The notes beneath the pieces are model-generated. The model was not told the origin of the DNA, did not search any database, and saw only the letters and a program-made list of their open reading frames with translations. From assembly GCA_017556845.1 (NCBI GenBank), contig JAFYMA010000237.1, positions 1 through 17,475 on the forward strand: a stretch of 17,475 bases of DNA, read 5' to 3'. Origin of the DNA: Clostridia bacterium. Its GTDB lineage: Bacteria > Bacillota > Clostridia > Oscillospirales > CAG-272. A program made the translations under genes and the position numbers. Positions 14,057-17,475 of this stretch are shown piece after piece (position 1 is the stretch's first letter; each line of letters begins with the position of its first letter).

Positions 14057-14191
14057 ATGAATTGAAATAAGGGAATTATTATGACGATTTTTTCCCATAT
14101 ATGATAAATTGTATATTGTAGTAAATGGTATTATTTATAACAATGCAATTTATTGCCATAAGTATATTTTTAAACAAGGGAGATTAGCGTT

Positions 14192-14443
14192 ATGATGAAG
14201 TCCACAGGTATTGTAAGAAGAGTTGATGATCTCGGTAGAGTCGTACTTCCTATCGAAATCAGAAAGACACTCGACATCGGTTTGAAGGATGCGGTTGAAA
14301 TTTTCACCGAGAATGACAAGATTATTTTGAAGAAGTACCACCCCGCTTGCGTTTTCTGCGGCAACGTAGAAGACATAGTTTATTACAAGGGTAAGCTCGT
14401 TTGCCCCGATTGCCTTGAAGGTCTTCGTCACATCGTTCTGTAA
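14192..14443 (+). CDS. abrB: AbrB-family transition-state regulator (clostridial type with two CxxC pairs)
   Basis: The 83-residue product has an N-terminal AbrB/SpoVT swapped-hairpin DNA-binding domain (MMKSTGIVRRVDDLGRVVLP, then IEIRKTLDIG...DAVEIF and KIILKKY, residues 1-49). A short C-terminal part has CVFC (53-56) and CPDC (71-74), probably a small zinc or redox knuckle as in clostridial AbrB proteins rather than the Bacillus dimerisation tail. Such proteins repress stationary-phase and sporulation genes during growth and are themselves repressed by Spo0A. GGGAG (14178-14182) lies 9 nt before ATG 14192. The AT-rich 170 nt upstream suits autoregulation. Ile codons are mainly ATT/ATC, as expected for a highly expressed gene. 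SpoVT proper is about twice as long, so that name is not used. Confidence 0.9.
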   Translation: MMKSTGIVRRVDDLGRVVLPIEIRKTLDIGLKDAVEIFTENDKIILKKYHPACVFCGNVEDIVYYKGKLVCPDCLEGLRHIVL

Positions 14444-14477
14444 TTTATATTATAAATTCGTCTTCAATATGCAAAAA

Positions 14478-14515
14478 AAATGGCTGTTGTTTTCACAACA
14501 GCCATTTATTTTTTT
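14478..14515. terminator. Bidirectional terminator between abrB and the convergent lipoprotein
   Basis: A perfect 13-bp stem (14478-14490 with 14495-14507; TGGCTGTTGT/ACAACAGCCA core) with a TTTC loop is flanked by an A-run on the left and A plus seven Ts (14509-14515) on the right. It serves abrB on the plus strand and the gene ending at 14514 on the minus strand. Confidence 0.9.
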
Positions 14516-15767
14516 AATCTATCAGATCCATCGGGCAGTCTTCCCCTGCCTTATACGCTGATATGTATTGCTTCATCCATTGGTAATACTTATCACCGTG
14601 TCCGCCCTTCATAGGCTCAATATCACGGCTGTATTCCTGCGTATAGTTATCAACGAACGTTACTCTTCCGCCTCTGTCACGCTGACGCTGAGCCGCCCAT
14701 TCATTCCACCACGTTATCGTCACTATTTTAGGATCGTGCTGGAAAACTCTCAACCATTGCTTCTGGAACGTCTTGCCGCCATTACGTCCTACAGCGGTAG
14801 ACGTATTAGACATATAATCCGATTGGCGTGCAGTATACACGCTCATCTGCTCATATTCTTTATTTTCATCCTTGCAAGGAAATTTACTGTCGCTTATAAA
14901 CGTCCACTGATTTGTGGCAGGACGAGGTCCTGTAAATATGGTAACGGTCATATCACGCAACGTAAGCTTGCTTGCATATCTGAAATGCCTTAACTGCAAC
15001 GAGTTCGGATATGAAGACGATGCGCAAAGCATTAACGGCTTTCCGTCCCAATACACCCAGCAATCATCGTATTTGCCGTTTGCGTAAAATTCCTTGTATA
15101 CTGCTTCACACGTGCTCCAGCCGCAGTCGCTTTCCGTTCTGTTCCAGAAAACAACGTACGGAGTTTCCTTTCCCTCGCTTCGCATTTCAAGGATCGTATC
15201 GCATATTGCCTTGCAGGGATCTGAGACCATACGCTTCCAATAATTATCCGCTTTCCACGAGTTATAATTTGCGTTGGTATTATCAAGTATTATAAAATCA
15301 ACGCCTGCTTCGGCAAGCTGAGTCATATGAGTTCTTATAACGCTTTTATCCGAGCTTTTATAGTATCCCAAGGCGGGCTCTGACCAATAGTGAAACGTGC
15401 CGTAATTACCCCATCCGCTATATGACGGATCTGTAGCATTTGCACTATTGCGCGCAAGAATATCCGAAATATCGTATATTTTACCGCCTGCTATAGTATC
15501 AAACCACATTGAATAGCAGATAGATACTACCTTTGTTTTATCGGTAATATCAAGTCCAACGCTGTCAGTCGGTGTGTCATTTTCCTTTTCAGTGCTTTTT
15601 TCAGACTCAGAGCTGTCCTGCATTTTGTCCGTTTCGTCGCTTCCGACCGTACTGTTGTCGCTTTTATCTGTATAAAACGATTCAACACTGTCACCGGAAG
15701 AGCAGGCAACTGAAAACATCATAACAGTTACAAGAAAAGCGGAAACGATCATTTTAATACTCTTCAT
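14514..15767 (-). CDS. Lipoprotein with GH99/GH71-like TIM-barrel glycoside hydrolase domain
   Basis: The 417-residue protein has a lipoprotein signal ending at Cys22 (FSVAC), a Ser/Asp/Glu/Lys-rich tether to about residue 70 and a barrel-type domain (about 75-417). Features that recall GH99/GH71 and WbsX-like enzymes are YSMWFDTIAGG, TFHYWSEPALGYYKSSD (124-140), a beta strand ending in AGVDFIILDNT (154-164), VVFWNRTE and ITWWNEWAAQR (351-361), where acidic residues sit at strand ends. A secreted enzyme that cuts mannan-like or other glycans is plausible, but family and substrate are not certain. The start at 15767 has GAGGG (15773-15777) 5 nt upstream. It lies 52 nt after dapB and could be read through from it. 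It ends at a shared terminator. Confidence 0.7.
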   Translation of the reverse strand: MKSIKMIVSAFLVTVMMFSVACSSGDSVESFYTDKSDNSTVGSDETDKMQDSSESEKSTEKENDTPTDSVGLDITDKTKVVSICYSMWFDTIAGGKIYDISDILARNSANATDPSYSGWGNYGTFHYWSEPALGYYKSSDKSVIRTHMTQLAEAGVDFIILDNTNANYNSWKADNYWKRMVSDPCKAICDTILEMRSEGKETPYVVFWNRTESDCGWSTCEAVYKEFYANGKYDDCWVYWDGKPLMLCASSSYPNSLQLRHFRYASKLTLRDMTVTIFTGPRPATNQWTFISDSKFPCKDENKEYEQMSVYTARQSDYMSNTSTAVGRNGGKTFQKQWLRVFQHDPKIVTITWWNEWAAQRQRDRGGRVTFVDNYTQEYSRDIEPMKGGHGDKYYQWMKQYISAYKAGEDCPMDLID

Positions 15768-15793
15768 ATTTTCCCTCTGCTTTTAAAGCATAT

Positions 15794-15809
15794 ATGCGGA
15801 TAACCGCAT
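15794..15809 (-). terminator. Weak hairpin after dapB
   Basis: ATGCGG-ATAA-CCGCAT forms a perfect 6-bp stem in the 52-nt gap after dapB. On the minus strand it is followed only by ATATGCTTT, so termination would be partial at best. Confidence 0.35.
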
Positions 15810-15819
15810 TTTCAAAAGT

Positions 15820-16593
15820 TCAATCCGAAACACAAACAGGGCTTTTGCCCGCTTCTTTTAATACGTCCTTCATGCTGTATCTCCCGCACGGCTTATTTAT
15901 CATAAACGATGCCGCCTTTACTGCTCCCTGTGCGAACAGATCACGGCTTTGTGCTGTGTGTCTGATCGTTATGACCTCGCCGTTTCCGCAGAACATTACC
16001 TCATGCTCACCAATGATAGTGCCGCCTCTTATAGAATGTATACCTATTTGATGGGGATCTCTTTTTTCTCTGTACGGAGTTCTGTCAGTTATGCGTTTTG
16101 CATCGTACGGTAAAGCGCTTTCTATTTCGTCAGCGATCATGACCGCCGTGCCGCTGGGAGCATCGAGCTTCTTATTATGATGCGCTTCGATTATCTCAAC
16201 GTCATAATCCTCACCCAAAATCTCCGCTGCATTTTTTGCAAGCCGACACAGAAGATTGATGCCGAGCGACATATTGCCCGATGTAAAAAGCGGAACGCTT
16301 TCTTCCATACGCTTCATCATAGCCTTTTCCTCGTCAGTATGGCCTGTTGTGCATATGATAGCGGGAAGAGATTCTCTTTTTGCGTAATTCAGTATATCCT
16401 CTGTAAGAGTATGGTGTGAAAAGTCTATTATAACATCTACCTTTTCCGTAACCTCAAATATACTTTTATAAACGGGATAAGAACATTCAGCGCTTGATAT
16501 ATCGACTCCTGCACATATTTTGTCATCACCCTTAAGCGCTTCAGAAACAGCTCTGCCCATTCTTCCGCAGCATCCGCAAAGTAATATATTCAT
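15820..16593 (-). CDS. dapB: 4-hydroxy-tetrahydrodipicolinate reductase
   Basis: The 257-residue cytoplasmic enzyme performs the NAD(P)H-dependent step after DapA in the diaminopimelate/lysine pathway, which feeds peptidoglycan and, in spore formers, dipicolinate. The dinucleotide loop is GCCGRMG (residues 7-13). TSGNMSLGINLL follows, then the substrate and catalytic block EAHHNKKLDAPSGTA (136-150, with the His pair and Lys) and, near the end, IRHTAQSRDLFAQGA. The length is standard. GGTGGAG immediately precedes the start, and the dapA stop lies 9 nt upstream, so dapA-dapB form an operon. No oddities were seen. Confidence 0.97.
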   Translation of the reverse strand: MNILLCGCCGRMGRAVSEALKGDDKICAGVDISSAECSYPVYKSIFEVTEKVDVIIDFSHHTLTEDILNYAKRESLPAIICTTGHTDEEKAMMKRMEESVPLFTSGNMSLGINLLCRLAKNAAEILGEDYDVEIIEAHHNKKLDAPSGTAVMIADEIESALPYDAKRITDRTPYREKRDPHQIGIHSIRGGTIIGEHEVMFCGNGEVITIRHTAQSRDLFAQGAVKAASFMINKPCGRYSMKDVLKEAGKSPVCVSD

Positions 16594-16602
16594 ATCTCCA
16601 CC

Positions 16603-17475
16603 TTAAATAAGACCGTAGTTTTTCATTATTGTAAACAGCTTTTCATCCTCTGCTTCTGTCATAGGACAAAGCGGCAAACGCATTTCTATATCGCACATAC
16701 CCATTTTAGCCATTGCCGTCTTTACGGGAATGGGGTTTACCGTCATAAACAAAGCATTTATGAGCTTCAGAAGCTTAAGCTGCATCTGCGCACTTTCCTT
16801 GCACTTACCTTCAAGGTATAAATGAGTAAGCTGTGCCGTTTCCTTCGGCATAACGTTTGACAAAACGGAAATAACACCCTTTGCGCCTACGCTCATCATA
16901 GGTACTATCTGATCGTCATTACCGCAATACACGTCTATATCATCACCAACCGCATCCATAAGCTCAACGATGAAGCTGAGATTTCCGCACGCTTCCTTTG
17001 TTGCTATGATATTAGGGTGCTTTGCAAGCGCCTTATATGCATCTATGCTGATATTCACGCCCGTTCTTGAAGGTACGTTATACAGAATAATAGGCTTGTC
17101 ACAAGCATCAGCTATCTTTGAAAAATATTCAACAATTCCCTTTTGGCTTGTTTTGTTATAGTAGGGTGTAACGTGCAAAAGTGCATCTGCGCCTACCTCA
17201 CACGCATGGCGTGAAAGATCGACCGCATAAGCAAAATCGTTAGAGCCTGTGCCTGCAATAACGGGAACTCTGCCGTTTACCTTTTTAACCGTATATTCAA
17301 TAATATCTCTGTGCTCCTCGTCGGTAAGCGTTGCCGCTTCCCCCGTCGTGCCGCACACGATTATGGAATCAACGCCGCCGGCTATCTGAAATTCTACGAT
17401 CTTGCCGTAGCTTTCGTAATCTATCGCTCCGTTTTTAAAAGGAGTGATTATTGCCGTTCCGACGCCCGAAAAAAT
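16603..17475 (-). CDS. dapA: 4-hydroxy-tetrahydrodipicolinate synthase, 5' end beyond the window
   Basis: The frame is open to the window edge, so 290 residues are present and only a few N-terminal codons are missing; an internal GTG at 17358 is not the start. The visible N-terminus reads IFSGVGTAIITPFKNGAIDY. Family motifs are VCGTTGEAATL, the pyruvate-site tyrosine in YNVPSRTGVN, the Schiff-base lysine in IIATKEACGNL, and YCGNDDQ. The enzyme condenses pyruvate with aspartate semialdehyde in the cytoplasm, the first step specific to diaminopimelate, lysine and dipicolinate synthesis. It precedes dapB by 9 nt. Length and motifs indicate a normal active enzyme. Confidence 0.96.
   Translation of the reverse strand: MFSGVGTAIITPFKNGAIDYESYGKIVEFQIAGGVDSIIVCGTTGEAATLTDEEHRDIIEYTVKKVNGRVPVIAGTGSNDFAYAVDLSRHACEVGADALLHVTPYYNKTSQKGIVEYFSKIADACDKPIILYNVPSRTGVNISIDAYKALAKHPNIIATKEACGNLSFIVELMDAVGDDIDVYCGNDDQIVPMMSVGAKGVISVLSNVMPKETAQLTHLYLEGKCKESAQMQLKLLKLINALFMTVNPIPVKTAMAKMGMCDIEMRLPLCPMTEAEDEKLFTIMKNYGLI

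Noticed and set aside
14071..14096. GGGAA...TTCCC as a regulatory hairpin in the abrB leader
   Set aside because: Only 5 bp with a 16-nt loop, no better than chance in this AT-rich stretch.
1..17475. CRISPR arrays, tRNA or rRNA genes, transposases, prophage genes
   Set aside because: None was seen on either strand; the only direct repeats are the protein tether repeats and the Spo0A boxes.

Overview
The window looks like chromosomal sequence from a spore-forming, low-to-moderate-GC member of the Clostridia (an Oscillospirales-type gut anaerobe would fit). The reasons are spore maturation genes (spmA, spmB), a sigma-G fragment, a clostridial-type AbrB with two CxxC pairs, a tandem Spo0A box, RNase J, Gram-positive lipoproteins, purine-rich ribosome binding sites and heavy use of the Ile codon ATA. 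The species cannot be named from the sequence alone.

Positions 1-5037 hold a plus-strand envelope operon: an MscS-type channel, a glycosyltransferase 2 fused to a GtrA membrane domain, a lipoprotein with an AlgX/DHHW-type O-acetyltransferase-like domain, and a NamZ-type (DUF1343) muramidase. A strong terminator closes it, and this terminator lies inside a small convergent membrane-protein gene. Positions 5329-10875 hold a nucleotidyltransferase fused to a degenerate phosphohexomutase domain, RNase J behind its own promoter and a hairpin-rich leader, a second AlgX-like lipoprotein paralogous to the first, and a terminator.

Positions 10876-12655 are the odd part. Two compact hairpins are followed by a minus-strand lipoprotein gene. 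It is driven by a perfect TTGACA-N17-TATAAT promoter and preceded by a leader of about 210 nt that folds on paper into a closed multi-helix RNA with a long pseudoknot and a UUCG-capped terminator. Directly beyond that promoter, on the plus strand, lies a 5'-truncated sigG. The structured RNA and the sigG break are the main points of interest.

Positions 12657-14515 hold spmA-spmB plus a previously unlisted 49-residue gene on the minus strand, and a divergent abrB, with tandem Spo0A boxes between spmA and abrB. Positions 14514-17475 hold, on the minus strand, dapA (its first codons lie beyond the window), dapB and a lipoprotein with a GH99/GH71-like TIM-barrel domain.

Functionally, most of the window concerns the cell envelope (surface glycan transfer, probable O-acetylation, muropeptide cleavage, several lipoproteins with Thr/Pro/Glu-rich tethers) and sporulation (Spo0A/AbrB control, SpmAB, a sigma-G remnant, DapAB supplying the diaminopimelate and dipicolinate pathway). 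All folds and homologies were judged by eye; no database search was run.
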